Assembly: GCA_017445755.1 (NCBI GenBank)
Contig: JAFSSE010000041.1
Coordinates: 1-64,000 of the forward strand
Direction of reading: 5' to 3'
DNA from: Bacteroidales bacterium
Lineage (GTDB): Bacteria; Bacteroidota; Bacteroidia; Bacteroidales; UBA932
Length of the DNA stretch: 64,000 nucleotides
The notes under the pieces: generated by a model
What the model was told of the DNA's origin: nothing
The model's database searches: none
Seen by the model: only the letters and a program-made list of their open reading frames with translations
Part shown: positions 40,491 through 49,841 of the stretch, piece by piece
Numbering within the stretch: position 1 is the stretch's first letter
Layout: each line of letters opens with the position of its first letter
Position numbers and translations under genes: made by a program

Positions 40491-41078
40491 ATGATTGACT
40501 ACATTAAAGGAACGGTCATAGAACTGACTCCAACCGAACTGATTCTCGAGTGCGGGGGTATTGGATACAGTATTCTGATAACACTCCAGACCTTCGAAAA
40601 ACTGCAAAATTCAGAAAAGGCAGTTGCTTATATCCACCACTATATCCGGGAAGATGAGGAACTGTATTTCGGTTTTGCAAGCAAGGACGAGAGAGAGCTG
40701 TTCCGTCTTCTCATCAGCGTATCCGGAATCGGAGTATCCTCGGCCAGGATGATGCTTTCGTCCCTCACCTCAGACGAAATCCGAAATGCTATACTCTCTG
40801 AAGATGTCAATAAGATAAAAAGTGTTAAAGGAATCGGGCTTAAAAGTGCCCAGAGACTCGTTTTAGAGCTAAAAGACAAGATCGTAAAGGGCGAAGGAAG
40901 CAATTCGACAACACTCTTTGCAAGAGAGAATAGCGCTATTGCCGAAGAGGCGACAACGGCACTTGTTATGCTGGGATTCACTAAACAGAGCGTTGGAAAA
41001 GTTCTTCCGGATATTCTTAAAGCGAACCCTTCGGCAAGGGTCGAAGACGTTATCAAACAGGCGCTTAAAAAGCTCTAG
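40491..41078 (+). CDS. ruvA: Holliday junction branch migration protein RuvA
   Basis: 195 residues. The N-terminal OB fold (MIDYIKGTVIELTPTELILE) is followed by two helix-hairpin-helix motifs (LISVSGIGVSSARMML, IKSVKGIGLKSAQRLVLELK) and the C-terminal RuvB-binding domain (EEATTALVMLGF). It binds Holliday junctions and loads RuvB, which here is encoded separately at 48550. The stop abuts the convergent mnmG stop with no gap and no terminator. Confidence 0.96.
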   Translation: MIDYIKGTVIELTPTELILECGGIGYSILITLQTFEKLQNSEKAVAYIHHYIREDEELYFGFASKDERELFRLLISVSGIGVSSARMMLSSLTSDEIRNAILSEDVNKIKSVKGIGLKSAQRLVLELKDKIVKGEGSNSTTLFARENSAIAEEATTALVMLGFTKQSVGKVLPDILKANPSARVEDVIKQALKKL

Positions 41079-42974
41079 CTACCTGCCAAAATAAACCAGT
41101 AGAACAGAAATATCGGCCGGCGACACACCTGAAATGCGTGACGCCTGGGCAATTGTCGATGGACGGTATCGAATCAGCTTCTGGCGGGCTTCTATTGATA
41201 GTGCTTGAACAGAATTGAAATCAAAATCAGAAGGAATACGGACATACTCAAGCCGAGACAGCTTTTCAGCAAGCTTCTCTTCCCTTTCAATATATCCTTT
41301 GTACTTTAGATAGATTTCAACGGATTCGATTATCTGCCGTTTATAATCTTCCTCTAGTTCCTCAAAGTTGATATTTCTGTTGAAAAGTGTTCCACGTGGA
41401 ACATTATTCAGTAGTTCCTCAAGAGAAACCTCAGGCCTGGAGGCAAGTTCGGAAATCTTCTTTGAATCAGAAATTGAACTTGATTGGACCGAATTCAAAT
41501 AAGAATTAACCGTGGAACTCCTCATTTTATACTCCTCACAAAAAGCCAAGAGAGTATCCGCCTGTTCGTATTTTCTCATAGTATAAGAATAGCGGAATTC
41601 GTCCGCGAGTCCTATAGCGTGAGATAGGGAAGTAAGCCGTCTGTCCGCATTATCCTGGCGAAGAAGTATCCTGTACTCAGCCCTGGAAGTAAACATCCTG
41701 TACGGTTCATCAACTCCCTTAGTAATAAGATCATCGATCAAAACTCCTATGTATGCCTGGTCACGGTGAAGAACAAAGGGCTCTTTTTCATGGACCTTAA
41801 GATGGGCATTAATCCCAGCCACAAGGCCCTGGGCGGCCGCTTCTTCGTATCCGGTTGTACCATTAACCTGCCCGGCCAGGAAAAGATTCTCTACCACCTT
41901 GGATTCAAGGGTTTCCCTGAGGTAAGTCGGATCGAAATAATCGTATTCGACAGCATACGCGGGCTTATAAATAATCGCGTTCTCAAGTCCCTCTATCGCG
42001 TGCATCGCATCCAGCTGAACCTGTAAAGGAAGGGAGGAAGAAAAGCCCTGAAGATAATACTCATTTGTAAAACGGCCTTCCGGTTCAAGGAAAAGAAGGT
42101 GGGAATCCTTATCCGCAAAAGTGCGTAATTTATCCTCGATGCTGGGGCAGTACCGGGGTCCTTTTCCGTGGATCATACCTGTAAAGAGCGGAGAATCCGA
42201 AAATCCGCTCCGAAGTATATCGTGGACCTTTTCGTTTGTATGAACTATAAAACAGGGAAGCTGCGGAGTACCGTCCTGGACCGTGGAAGGAGTAGGAAGG
42301 AATGAAAACTTATCCGGGTATTCATCTCCTACCTGTTGAACAAGCGCCCCGGTATCAATGGAAGAAATATCGATACGCGGAGGAGTACCTGTCTTCATCC
42401 GGTCCGAAGGAATTCCTCTTTCAACGAGCTGCTCTGTCAGACCATATGAAGATTTCTCTCCGATGCGTCCTCCTTCGAAAGAAGTTCTGCCGATGAAAAG
42501 TTTACCGGAGAGAAAGGTTCCGGCGGTCAGAATAACGGTTCTAGAGTGGAAAATTGCTCCGGTAGTAGTACAAACTCCTGTAATTTTTGAATTCTCAAAG
42601 AGAAAAGAAGTTGCAGAATCAGCGTAAATATTTAATTTACAATTACTTTCGAGTATTCTACGCCAGTTTGTAGAAAACTGCTGTTTATCGCACTGGGCTC
42701 TCGGGCTCCACATGGCCGGACCTTTCGACCGGTTAAGCATCCTGAACTGCAGGGTAGAAGCATCGGTAACAATTCCGGTATATCCACCGAGAGCGTCTAT
42801 TTCCCGAACTATCTGTCCCTTTGCTATACCTCCAATCGCCGGATTGCATGACATCCTCGCAAAACCGTTTAAATCCATCGTTATCAAAAGAACAGACGAC
42901 CCCATGGAAGCTGCTGCCATAGCAGCTTCACATCCGGCATGTCCGCCCCCGACAACGATTACATCGTAGGTCAT
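41079..42974 (-). CDS. mnmG: tRNA uridine-5-carboxymethylaminomethyl modification enzyme MnmG
   Basis: 631 residues, an FAD enzyme that works with MnmE to modify the wobble uridine of certain tRNAs. FAD-binding [19 protein letters not shown] (about 7-25), [20 protein letters not shown] and the C-terminal helical domain ([20 protein letters not shown]) are all present; length is normal. It is downstream of ybeY with a 4-nt overlap, and convergent with ruvA. Confidence 0.97.
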   Translation of the reverse strand: MTYDVIVVGGGHAGCEAAMAAASMGSSVLLITMDLNGFARMSCNPAIGGIAKGQIVREIDALGGYTGIVTDASTLQFRMLNRSKGPAMWSPRAQCDKQQFSTNWRRILESNCKLNIYADSATSFLFENSKITGVCTTTGAIFHSRTVILTAGTFLSGKLFIGRTSFEGGRIGEKSSYGLTEQLVERGIPSDRMKTGTPPRIDISSIDTGALVQQVGDEYPDKFSFLPTPSTVQDGTPQLPCFIVHTNEKVHDILRSGFSDSPLFTGMIHGKGPRYCPSIEDKLRTFADKDSHLLFLEPEGRFTNEYYLQGFSSSLPLQVQLDAMHAIEGLENAIIYKPAYAVEYDYFDPTYLRETLESKVVENLFLAGQVNGTTGYEEAAAQGLVAGINAHLKVHEKEPFVLHRDQAYIGVLIDDLITKGVDEPYRMFTSRAEYRILLRQDNADRRLTSLSHAIGLADEFRYSYTMRKYEQADTLLAFCEEYKMRSSTVNSYLNSVQSSSISDSKKISELASRPEVSLEELLNNVPRGTLFNRNINFEELEEDYKRQIIESVEIYLKYKGYIEREEKLAEKLSRLEYVRIPSDFDFNSVQALSIEARQKLIRYRPSTIAQASRISGVSPADISVLLVYFGR

Positions 42975-43390
42975 ACAAGTTCCCTTAACGAAAGATAATA
43001 GTTTTCCTTAGCCCGCATCTGCTTAATATCTTTCTCGGTATGATCATCATATCCGATCAGATGGAGAATACCATGGACAATGACACGATTCAATTCATCC
43101 TTGAATTCGGTTCCATAGAAAGAACTGTTTTCCCGGACAGAGTCAATACTGATAAAAAGGTCTCCGCTGATCTTATCGCCTTCGCAGTAATCAAAGGTAA
43201 TAATATCAGTAAAATAATCGTGTTGGAGGTATTTCAGATTGACATCCAGTATATAATTATCAGAACAGAAAACAATGGAAATATCCCCAAGCCGGCGGAT
43301 TTCACTTTCAGCAACAAGTTTCAGCCAGCGGGATGTAAGCCGTTTTTCCTTAAAATTAAATACAATGTCCTCGGTAAAATAAGATACCAT
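42971..43390 (-). CDS. ybeY: Endoribonuclease YbeY
   Basis: 139 residues, involved in 16S rRNA 3'-end maturation and ribosome quality control. The zinc-binding signature [15 protein letters not shown] (HGxLHLxGYDH) is present, as is [13 protein letters not shown] start at ATG 43390; the frame open to 43435 includes the promoter. It overlaps mnmG by 4 nt (ATGA). Confidence 0.95.
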   Translation of the reverse strand: MVSYFTEDIVFNFKEKRLTSRWLKLVAESEIRRLGDISIVFCSDNYILDVNLKYLQHDYFTDIITFDYCEGDKISGDLFISIDSVRENSSFYGTEFKDELNRVIVHGILHLIGYDDHTEKDIKQMRAKENYYLSLRELV

Positions 43391-43408
43391 AGCAGCGGTT
43401 TTAACGTG

Positions 43409-43416
43409 CAAAATTA
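43409..43416 (-). promoter_or_regulatory. Promoter -7 element of ybeY-mnmG
   Basis: TAATTTTG on the minus strand, about 19 nt before ATG 43390. Confidence 0.6.
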
Positions 43417-43451
43417 CAAAATAATCACAAGGCAATACGAAATAATATCAC

Positions 43452-43459
43452 TAATTTTG
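43452..43459 (+). promoter_or_regulatory. Promoter -7 element of hflX
   Basis: TAATTTTG ends only 6 nt before ATG 43466, implying a leaderless or nearly leaderless mRNA. Confidence 0.6.
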
Positions 43460-43465
43460 CATGCT

Positions 43466-44650
43466 ATGAGTGAACAGAAAACAGAAAAAGCAGTCTTCGT
43501 AGGCGTCGTCCTGGAAAAGGGTGGAGAGCGGAAGACCATGGAATATCTGGACGAATTACAATTTCTTGCCGAGACAGCCGGAGCTGTAGGAGATAAAAAA
43601 TTCATCCAGCGGCTGGACAGTACCTTCAAGGCAACATATATCGGAACCGGAAAGCTTGAAGAAATAAAAACATACTGTGAACAAAATGATATTCAGTATG
43701 TTATCTTCGATGATGAACTGACAGGAACCCAGCAGCGGAATATTGAAAAAATCATCGGCTGCGCCCATATCATAGACAGGACTTCCCTCATTCTGGAAAT
43801 ATTTGCCCAGAGAGCAAAAACCTCCTATGCAAAAATGCAGGTGGAACTTGCCCGGCACCAGTACATGCTCCCCCGCCTCGCCGGAATGTGGACCCACCTT
43901 GAACGCCAGAGAGGTGGTGTAGGAACCCGTGGAGGTATGGGTGAAACCCAGATAGAAGTCGACAGGCGAATTGTAAAGGAACGAATAACCCGCCTCAAGG
44001 AAGAACTCCGGAAAGTAGACCGACAGATGTCCACCCAGAGGGGAAACCGCGGCTCGATGGTACGTCTCTCCCTTGTCGGTTATACCAATGTCGGGAAGAG
44101 CACCCTGATGAACCTGCTTGCAAAATCGGATGTATTTGCAGAGAATAAACTCTTCGCAACCCTCGATACTACAGTCAGAAAAGTAGTCATCGAAAACGTT
44201 CCTTTCCTTTTGAGCGACACCGTAGGATTCATAAGAAAACTACCCACCCAACTTATTGAGGCCTTTAAAAGTACCCTTGACGAGGTAAGGGAAGCCGATA
44301 TTCTGGTCCATGTTGTAGATATCTCCCACCCCGATTTTGAAGAACAGATGCAGGTTGTGGAAGATACTCTTAAAGATATAGGGGCGGCAAATAAACCCGT
44401 CTATGTGGTATTTAACAAAATAGACGCTTACAAGAGCGAAACCTATGACGAGTTTTCACTCGAGCCGAAAGGAAAGGAGCACCGGACCCTTGAAGAGCTG
44501 AAAAACAGCTGGATAGCAGAGGAAAAGACCCCCTGTATCTTCATTTCCGCCACTAAAAAAATTGGCATAGAAAAACTCCGCAACGACCTTTACAAGATGG
44601 TTGCGGAGATTCATGCGGGACGTTATCCCTTCAATAATTTTCTCTATTAG
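43466..44650 (+). CDS. hflX: GTPase HflX
   Basis: 394 residues, a ribosome-associated GTPase that splits stalled ribosomes. It has the N-terminal HflX domain (ATYIGTGKLEEIKTYCEQND), the glycine-rich linker (GGVGTRGGMGETQIEVDRR) and the G domain with GYTNVGKST (G1, about 207-215), DTVGFIRKLP (G3) and NKIDA (G4). I start at ATG 43466 because the promoter lies just upstream, although the frame is open back to 43040. The 3' end overlaps the convergent frdB by 4 nt. Confidence 0.95.
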   Translation: MSEQKTEKAVFVGVVLEKGGERKTMEYLDELQFLAETAGAVGDKKFIQRLDSTFKATYIGTGKLEEIKTYCEQNDIQYVIFDDELTGTQQRNIEKIIGCAHIIDRTSLILEIFAQRAKTSYAKMQVELARHQYMLPRLAGMWTHLERQRGGVGTRGGMGETQIEVDRRIVKERITRLKEELRKVDRQMSTQRGNRGSMVRLSLVGYTNVGKSTLMNLLAKSDVFAENKLFATLDTTVRKVVIENVPFLLSDTVGFIRKLPTQLIEAFKSTLDEVREADILVHVVDISHPDFEEQMQVVEDTLKDIGAANKPVYVVFNKIDAYKSETYDEFSLEPKGKEHRTLEELKNSWIAEEKTPCIFISATKKIGIEKLRNDLYKMVAEIHAGRYPFNNFLY

Positions 44651-45390
44651 AGAGAGAATTTCGCATTGATATACTCGCGGTTCAGCCGGGCGATATGGTC
44701 GATGGTAACATGCTTCGGGCACTCCATCTCGCAGGCGCGGGTATTGGTGCAGTTACCGAAGCCGAGTTCATCCATCTTCGCGACCATAGCGCGGGCGCGG
44801 CGGGCGGCCTCAGGACGACCCTGCGGAAGCAGGGCGAGCGATGAAACGCGGGCAGCAACAAAAAGCATGGCTGAACCATTCTTACATGTAGCTACACAGG
44901 CGCCGCAGCCGACGCAAGCGGCAGCATCCATACTGTCTTCAGCCCTGTCATGAGGAATAAGGATATTATTCGCATCCTGGGCACTTCCGGCGCGGACAGT
45001 GATAAATCCACCCGCCTGAAGAATCTTATCGAAGGCCCTGCGGTCAACTACAAGATCCTTGATGACAGGGAAAGCACCTGAGCGCCAGGGTTCTACGGTA
45101 ATAGTAGCACCGGGCTTGAAATGGCGCATAAACAGCTGGCAGGTCGTAACCTGGTCATCCGGACCATGGGCGCGGCCGTCAACATACAGCGAGCATGCGC
45201 CGCAAATACCCTCACGGCAATCATGATCAAACGCCACCGGCTCCTTACCCTGACGGATCAGCTGGTCATTGAGGATGTCAAGCATCTCGAGGAATGAGCA
45301 ATCCTCCTCAACATCGGTGACATGATAAGTTTCGAAATGTCCCTTTGTCTTGGCGTTCTTCTGACGCCATACCTTGATATTGTATTCCAT
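44647..45390 (-). CDS. frdB: Fumarate reductase/succinate dehydrogenase iron-sulfur subunit
   Basis: 247 residues. The 2Fe-2S ligands are in CREGICGACSLYVDG, and the other clusters use CVGCGACVATC and CTNTRACEMECPKHV. It carries electrons between the membrane quinone site and FrdA. The start is 6 nt after the frdA stop. No cytochrome b subunit (FrdC) gene is adjacent. Confidence 0.95.
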   Translation of the reverse strand: MEYNIKVWRQKNAKTKGHFETYHVTDVEEDCSFLEMLDILNDQLIRQGKEPVAFDHDCREGICGACSLYVDGRAHGPDDQVTTCQLFMRHFKPGATITVEPWRSGAFPVIKDLVVDRRAFDKILQAGGFITVRAGSAQDANNILIPHDRAEDSMDAAACVGCGACVATCKNGSAMLFVAARVSSLALLPQGRPEAARRARAMVAKMDELGFGNCTNTRACEMECPKHVTIDHIARLNREYINAKFSL

Positions 45391-45396
45391 ATCCGA

Positions 45397-47346
45397 TCAG
45401 TCTTTGTAGTTTCTGGTGGCAATCTTGATATTCTCGTATTTGAGCGGCTCCTTATGGAGTTCCGGCTCAACACCTTCGCCCTTGTATTCCCAGGCGGCGA
45501 CATACATGAAATTCTCATCGTCACGCTTGGTCTCCCCTTCCTCGGTCTGCATCTCCTCGCGGAAATGGCCGCCGCAGGATTCCCTGCGGTTCAGGGCATC
45601 GCGGGCCATGAGTTCACCGATATCGAAGAAGTCAATAAGACGAAGCGCCTTCTCAAGTTCCTGGTTGAACTCCTCATTGGTTCCGGGAACACGGACAGTC
45701 TTCCAGAATTCCTCGCGGAGTTTTCCAATCTCCTCAATACCCTTCTTCAGTCCCTCTTCAGTACGGGCCATACCGACGTACTCCCACATAATGTGGCCGA
45801 GTTTCTTATGGATAGAATCGACGGTTTCAGTACCCTTGACGGCAAAAATCTTATCAATACGCTCGCGTACCTGCCTTTCCGCCTCCGCAAATTCAGGGGC
45901 GTTGACATCAGTCTTCGGCTCGGCAAACTTATGGGAAAGATAATCACCAATAGTGTACGGAAGGATGAAATATCCATCTGCAAGACCCTGCATAAGGGCA
46001 GAGGCGCCGAGGCGGTTGCCGCCATGATCGGAGAAGTTTGCCTCACCGATAGCATAAAGTCCCGGAATAGTGGTCTGGAGATCATAATCCACCCACAGAC
46101 CACCCATTGTATAATGGATAGCCGGATAAATCATCATCGGCTCCTCCCAGGGAGAAGTGGTCGTAATCTTCTCGTACATGTCAAAGAGGTTACCATAACG
46201 CTCGGCAACTCTCTGATGACCAAGGCGTTTGATAGCATCCGCAAAGTCGAGGAAAACGGCCAGACCGGTCTCATTTACACCATAACCGGCGTCGCAGCGC
46301 TCCTTTGCCGCACGGGAAGCAACGTCACGGGGAACGAGGTTTCCGAAGGCAGGATAACGGCGCTCGAGATAGTAATCACGATCCTCTTCAGGAATCTGGG
46401 ACGGCTTAATCTCATGTTTACGGAGTTTCATTACATCCTCCATCTTCTTCGGAACCCAGATACGGCCGTCGTTTCGGAGAGACTCCGACATAAGAGTCAG
46501 CTTACACTGCTGGTCGCCATGAACCGGAATACAAGTCGGGTGGATCTGCGCAAAACAGGGATTCGCAAAGAAAGCACCCTTCTTATAGCACTGCCATGCG
46601 GCCGAACCATTGGAATTCATTGCATTAGTGGAAAGGAAATACGTATTTCCATAACCACCGGTTGCAAGGACAACTGCATGGGCACCGAAGCGCTCCAGTT
46701 CACCGGTTACCAGATTACGGGCAATAATACCCTTTGCCTGACCATTAATAATCACAAGATCAAGCATTTCATGGCGAGGATAACTCTTAACTGTCCCGGC
46801 CGCTATTTCCTTATTGAGGGAAGCATATGCACCGAGGAGAAGCTGCTGTCCGGTTTGTCCGCGGGCATAGAAAGTACGGCTGACCTGGACACCTCCGAAA
46901 GAACGGTTGGCGAGATATCCGCCATATTCACGGGCAAAAGGTACTCCCTGGGCGACGCACTGGTCGATAATCGCGGCGCTCACCTCTGCAAGACGGTACA
47001 CATTAGCTTCGCGGCTGCGGTAGTCTCCACCCTTAATAGTGTCATAGAAAAGACGATAAATGGAGTCATTATCATTCTGATAGTTCTTAGCAGCGTTAAT
47101 ACCACCCTGGGCAGCGATTGAATGGGCCCGGCGGGGGGAGTCGCTGATACAGAAAATCTTGACATTGTATCCGAGCTCTCCGAGAGAAGCAGCTGCGGAT
47201 GCACCGCCAAGACCGGTTCCTACCACAATCACCTCCAGCTTCCGCTTGTTGTTTGGACTTACAATCCTGATTTCAGATTTACGCTTCGTCCATTTTTCGG
47301 CGAGCGGTCCATCCGGGATCTTTGAGATTAATTTTGTATCGGCCAT
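45397..47346 (-). CDS. frdA: Fumarate reductase/succinate dehydrogenase flavoprotein subunit
   Basis: 649 residues. The FAD site is [20 protein letters not shown] (about 41-60), [11 protein letters not shown] carries the His usually bound covalently to FAD, and [20 protein letters not shown] is the active-site region. It catalyses fumarate reduction to succinate, a core step of Bacteroidales anaerobic energy metabolism. Bacteroides operons usually read frdC-frdA-frdB; here the gene upstream is a C45-like hydrolase and frdC is missing from this locus. Confidence 0.96.
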   Translation of the reverse strand: MADTKLISKIPDGPLAEKWTKRKSEIRIVSPNNKRKLEVIVVGTGLGGASAAASLGELGYNVKIFCISDSPRRAHSIAAQGGINAAKNYQNDNDSIYRLFYDTIKGGDYRSREANVYRLAEVSAAIIDQCVAQGVPFAREYGGYLANRSFGGVQVSRTFYARGQTGQQLLLGAYASLNKEIAAGTVKSYPRHEMLDLVIINGQAKGIIARNLVTGELERFGAHAVVLATGGYGNTYFLSTNAMNSNGSAAWQCYKKGAFFANPCFAQIHPTCIPVHGDQQCKLTLMSESLRNDGRIWVPKKMEDVMKLRKHEIKPSQIPEEDRDYYLERRYPAFGNLVPRDVASRAAKERCDAGYGVNETGLAVFLDFADAIKRLGHQRVAERYGNLFDMYEKITTTSPWEEPMMIYPAIHYTMGGLWVDYDLQTTIPGLYAIGEANFSDHGGNRLGASALMQGLADGYFILPYTIGDYLSHKFAEPKTDVNAPEFAEAERQVRERIDKIFAVKGTETVDSIHKKLGHIMWEYVGMARTEEGLKKGIEEIGKLREEFWKTVRVPGTNEEFNQELEKALRLIDFFDIGELMARDALNRRESCGGHFREEMQTEEGETKRDDENFMYVAAWEYKGEGVEPELHKEPLKYENIKIATRNYKD

Positions 47347-47380
47347 AATTAAATTGAATATATATTCACTAAAAATCCTG

Positions 47381-47412
47381 CAATTTTAGTCATTTTTCAT
47401 CGATTTCCCAAA
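47381..47412 (-). promoter_or_regulatory. Promoter of frdAB
   Basis: On the minus strand the -7 box is TAAAATTG (one mismatch; complement of 47381-47388) and TTTTG (complement of 47409-47413) lies 20 nt upstream as a -33 box. Confidence 0.5.
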
Positions 47413-47414
47413 AA

Positions 47415-48548
47415 TTACCTTCCTGTACCAATGTATTGCTTATAAGCCATACGTATAAAAGTATCATAGAAGGATCCGAACTGGTCAGTATCAATCTTCC
47501 CTTCCCTCCAGTTTTCAATAATTACATCGAACTTCTCATCAATGAATTTTTCAACCTCAAAGCCCTCAGTCCTGGGCTCCAGGCCACGTTTTGCCTTTTC
47601 AGAAAGGGCAAGGTCACAGAACTCCGCATTATCCCCCGACTTCCCTTTTTTCAAATAAAAAGGAATATGATCCGAATCCAGTACAAGGACCGGAATGTAA
47701 GGAATACATGTAGGTAATCCAAGGCAGGTCCACATAACCGTATGGAGCGGATTCTCTCCGCTCTTAACGCCTTCAATAACGATAGAGCACGCGGTAATAT
47801 CCCTAAGAATAGGGCTTCCAGAACGGGAAATTACATTGAAAAGACCCTTATGGCTGTATATATCCTTAACAAGATAAACCCTCTGACTGTCAGTCCGGTA
47901 ACTCATCTTAGGAACCTCGTTCATAAGCTTCGACGCCCTGTTGTAACGGTCCACTCCCTTTCTCTGCTTCGGCCGGCCGGTCATTGTAAAATTAGTTACC
48001 ACCCGGTATCCCTTCTCCTCTTCATTCACGTCGAACTTCGTCCACTTATGATTATTAACCTCATAATAGCAGGCACCGCCATACGCATCTATGACCCCAA
48101 AATTGGCCTCAACCCCCATCGGGCGGGAAAGAGTATCCAGAAGTACTTCAAAATCAGATACATCCTTGCAAATTTCAAGGGCCCGGTACATAAGTTCTCC
48201 TTCCCTGTCCATGAACTCGTCCGCTACCTTATCATCCTTAAGATCATAAGTTGCGGTATTCATTATACTGAACCCCGCGCTGTTGGTTCCGGTCCATACT
48301 TCACCGCGGGCAAAAGGATGCTTTGCCACCCTCTCCTTTTCCCAGGATGAATTTACAAGACCGACGAAGGAATACTTCTCCCCCTGAAACCACTGAAGAC
48401 GATTGTTAAGCTCTCCGGTATCACGGTGCTTAAGCATCAGAGGACGTCCATCACGCGTCGCTTTTCCCGAAATAATAACTGAGGTACAGCATATTCCCTC
48501 AAAAGAAAAGAGAAAGCAAGCGAGCAGTATGGATATAATTCTTTTCAT
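47415..48548 (-). CDS. Secreted C45/penicillin-acylase-like Ntn hydrolase
   Basis: 377 residues. A signal peptide (MKRIISILLACFLFSFEGIC) is followed directly by CTSVIISGKATRDGRPLMLK. A Cys exposed at the mature N-terminus, followed by this strand, is the pattern of C45-type Ntn hydrolases (acyl-CoA:6-aminopenicillanate acyltransferase and carcinine hydrolase relatives), in which that Cys is both nucleophile and general base. GVEANFGVIDAYGGACYYEV also fits. It probably hydrolyses an amide in the periplasm; the substrate is unknown. The start is 1 nt after the ruvB stop, so the two are co-transcribed. Confidence 0.85.
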   Translation of the reverse strand: MKRIISILLACFLFSFEGICCTSVIISGKATRDGRPLMLKHRDTGELNNRLQWFQGEKYSFVGLVNSSWEKERVAKHPFARGEVWTGTNSAGFSIMNTATYDLKDDKVADEFMDREGELMYRALEICKDVSDFEVLLDTLSRPMGVEANFGVIDAYGGACYYEVNNHKWTKFDVNEEEKGYRVVTNFTMTGRPKQRKGVDRYNRASKLMNEVPKMSYRTDSQRVYLVKDIYSHKGLFNVISRSGSPILRDITACSIVIEGVKSGENPLHTVMWTCLGLPTCIPYIPVLVLDSDHIPFYLKKGKSGDNAEFCDLALSEKAKRGLEPRTEGFEVEKFIDEKFDVIIENWREGKIDTDQFGSFYDTFIRMAYKQYIGTGR

Positions 48549-48549
48549 A

Positions 48550-49575
48550 TCAAAACAGCATTCCATCTTCCGACTGCGGCATGAACCCCTCGAGTCCGAG
48601 ATGCTTATATGCAAGTTCGGTTGCAACGCGGCCCCTCTGGGTCCTCACGAGAAAGCCCTCCTTGATAAGGAATGGCTCATAAACCTCCTCAAGGGTACCT
48701 GTATCCTCGCTGATAGAGGTCGCAAGGGTACCAACCCCGACCGGACCGCCCTTGAAAAGGGTAATCAGGGTACGGAGAATCTTATTGTCAACTGAATCCA
48801 GTCCCCTCTTGTCAATCTTCAGTTTATTAAGGGCAAAGCGCGTGATTTCCAGGTCAATGCGGCCGTCCCCCATAACCTGCGCAAAGTCCCTGACCCGCTT
48901 CAGAAGGGCATTGGCTATACGGGGAGTACCGCGGCTTCGAAGGGCTATCTCCTCGGCGGCCTCACTGTCTATATCAACCTTCAGAATAAGGGCGCTTCTA
49001 ATTACAATCTTCCGAAGATCCTCCTTGTCATAATACTCCAGCGGGCAGTTTATGCCGAACCTCTCCCTAAGAGGAGCAGTCAGGAGTCCGCTTCTGGTAG
49101 TAGCCCCGACAAGGGTAAAGGGATTGAGGGATATCCTGACAGACCTCGCGCCTGGGCCTTTATCTATCATGATATCAATCACATAATCCTCCATTGCGGA
49201 ATAAAGATACTCCTCAACTTCGGGGGACAGGCGGTGGATTTCATCAATGAAAAGGACATCCCCGGGATCCAGGGAGGTGAGGAGCCCGGCGAGATCCCCC
49301 GGCTTATCGAGGACCGGGCCGGAAGTAACCTTCATATTGACTCCCATCTCATTTGCAATGATATGGGCAAGGGTGGTTTTTCCGAGTCCGGGCGGGCCAT
49401 GGAACAAAGTATGATCCAGGGCCTCTCCCCTCTTTTTCGCCGCCTTAATATATACCTCAAGATTGGACACAATCTCCCTCTGTCCTGTAAAATCATCCAG
49501 TTCCTGGGGGCGGATTATTCCGTCCAAATCATTATCTTTGCGCTCGATTGTCGTATGCGGATTGAATTCGTCCAT
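48550..49575 (-). CDS. ruvB: Holliday junction helicase RuvB
   Basis: 341 residues, an AAA+ motor that drives branch migration with RuvA. Walker [14 protein letters not shown], Walker [16 protein letters not shown], sensor 1 GATTRSGLL and arginine-finger [19 protein letters not shown] are present. The C-terminal winged helix ends [13 protein letters not shown]. ruvA is not linked. It heads a two-gene unit with the C45-like gene. Confidence 0.97.
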   Translation of the reverse strand: MDEFNPHTTIERKDNDLDGIIRPQELDDFTGQREIVSNLEVYIKAAKKRGEALDHTLFHGPPGLGKTTLAHIIANEMGVNMKVTSGPVLDKPGDLAGLLTSLDPGDVLFIDEIHRLSPEVEEYLYSAMEDYVIDIMIDKGPGARSVRISLNPFTLVGATTRSGLLTAPLRERFGINCPLEYYDKEDLRKIVIRSALILKVDIDSEAAEEIALRSRGTPRIANALLKRVRDFAQVMGDGRIDLEITRFALNKLKIDKRGLDSVDNKILRTLITLFKGGPVGVGTLATSISEDTGTLEEVYEPFLIKEGFLVRTQRGRVATELAYKHLGLEGFMPQSEDGMLF

Positions 49576-49598
49576 AGGGCGGGGTCGGTAAAGTCATA

Positions 49599-49606
49599 CA
49601 AATATA
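49599..49606 (-). promoter_or_regulatory. Promoter -7 element of ruvB
   Basis: TATATTTG on the minus strand, about 25 nt before ATG 49575. Confidence 0.55.
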
Positions 49607-49643
49607 GTGTTTTTATTTGAAAATATATTGATGTTTATGTTTC

Positions 49644-49841
49644 GGTTGAAAAGTTGAAAACTAAACAGAAACAAATGAATACCAATAATTTAAACTAATT
49701 TAGAGTTGTTGATAAATAGGTTGTTTTCCCTCTCTTTCCCGGTTGATAATTTTTTAGGAATAGTTTCCTTCGCCGGAAAGGTAGTTTATCAACAAGTTTA
49801 TTAACAGGTTTTCAACCGATTTTTCGGAAAAATGTTGATAA
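49644..49841. other. Candidate replication origin: cluster of DnaA-box-like 9-mers
   Basis: Near-matches to the DnaA box TTATCCACA: TTTTCAACC (49644-49652, minus), TTTTCAACT (49652-49660, minus), TTATCAACA (49707-49715, minus), TTATCAACC (49741-49749, minus), TTATCAACA (49786-49794, plus), TTATTAACA (49798-49806, plus), TTTTCAACC (49809-49817, plus) and TTATCAACA (49833-49841, minus, over the mfd start). Three plus-strand boxes are spaced 12 and 11 bp apart. The gap is AT-rich and lies where gene direction changes from mostly minus to all plus. Confidence 0.4.

Noticed and set aside
43040..43465. N-terminal extension of HflX
   Set aside because: The extension is antisense to ybeY and precedes the hflX promoter.
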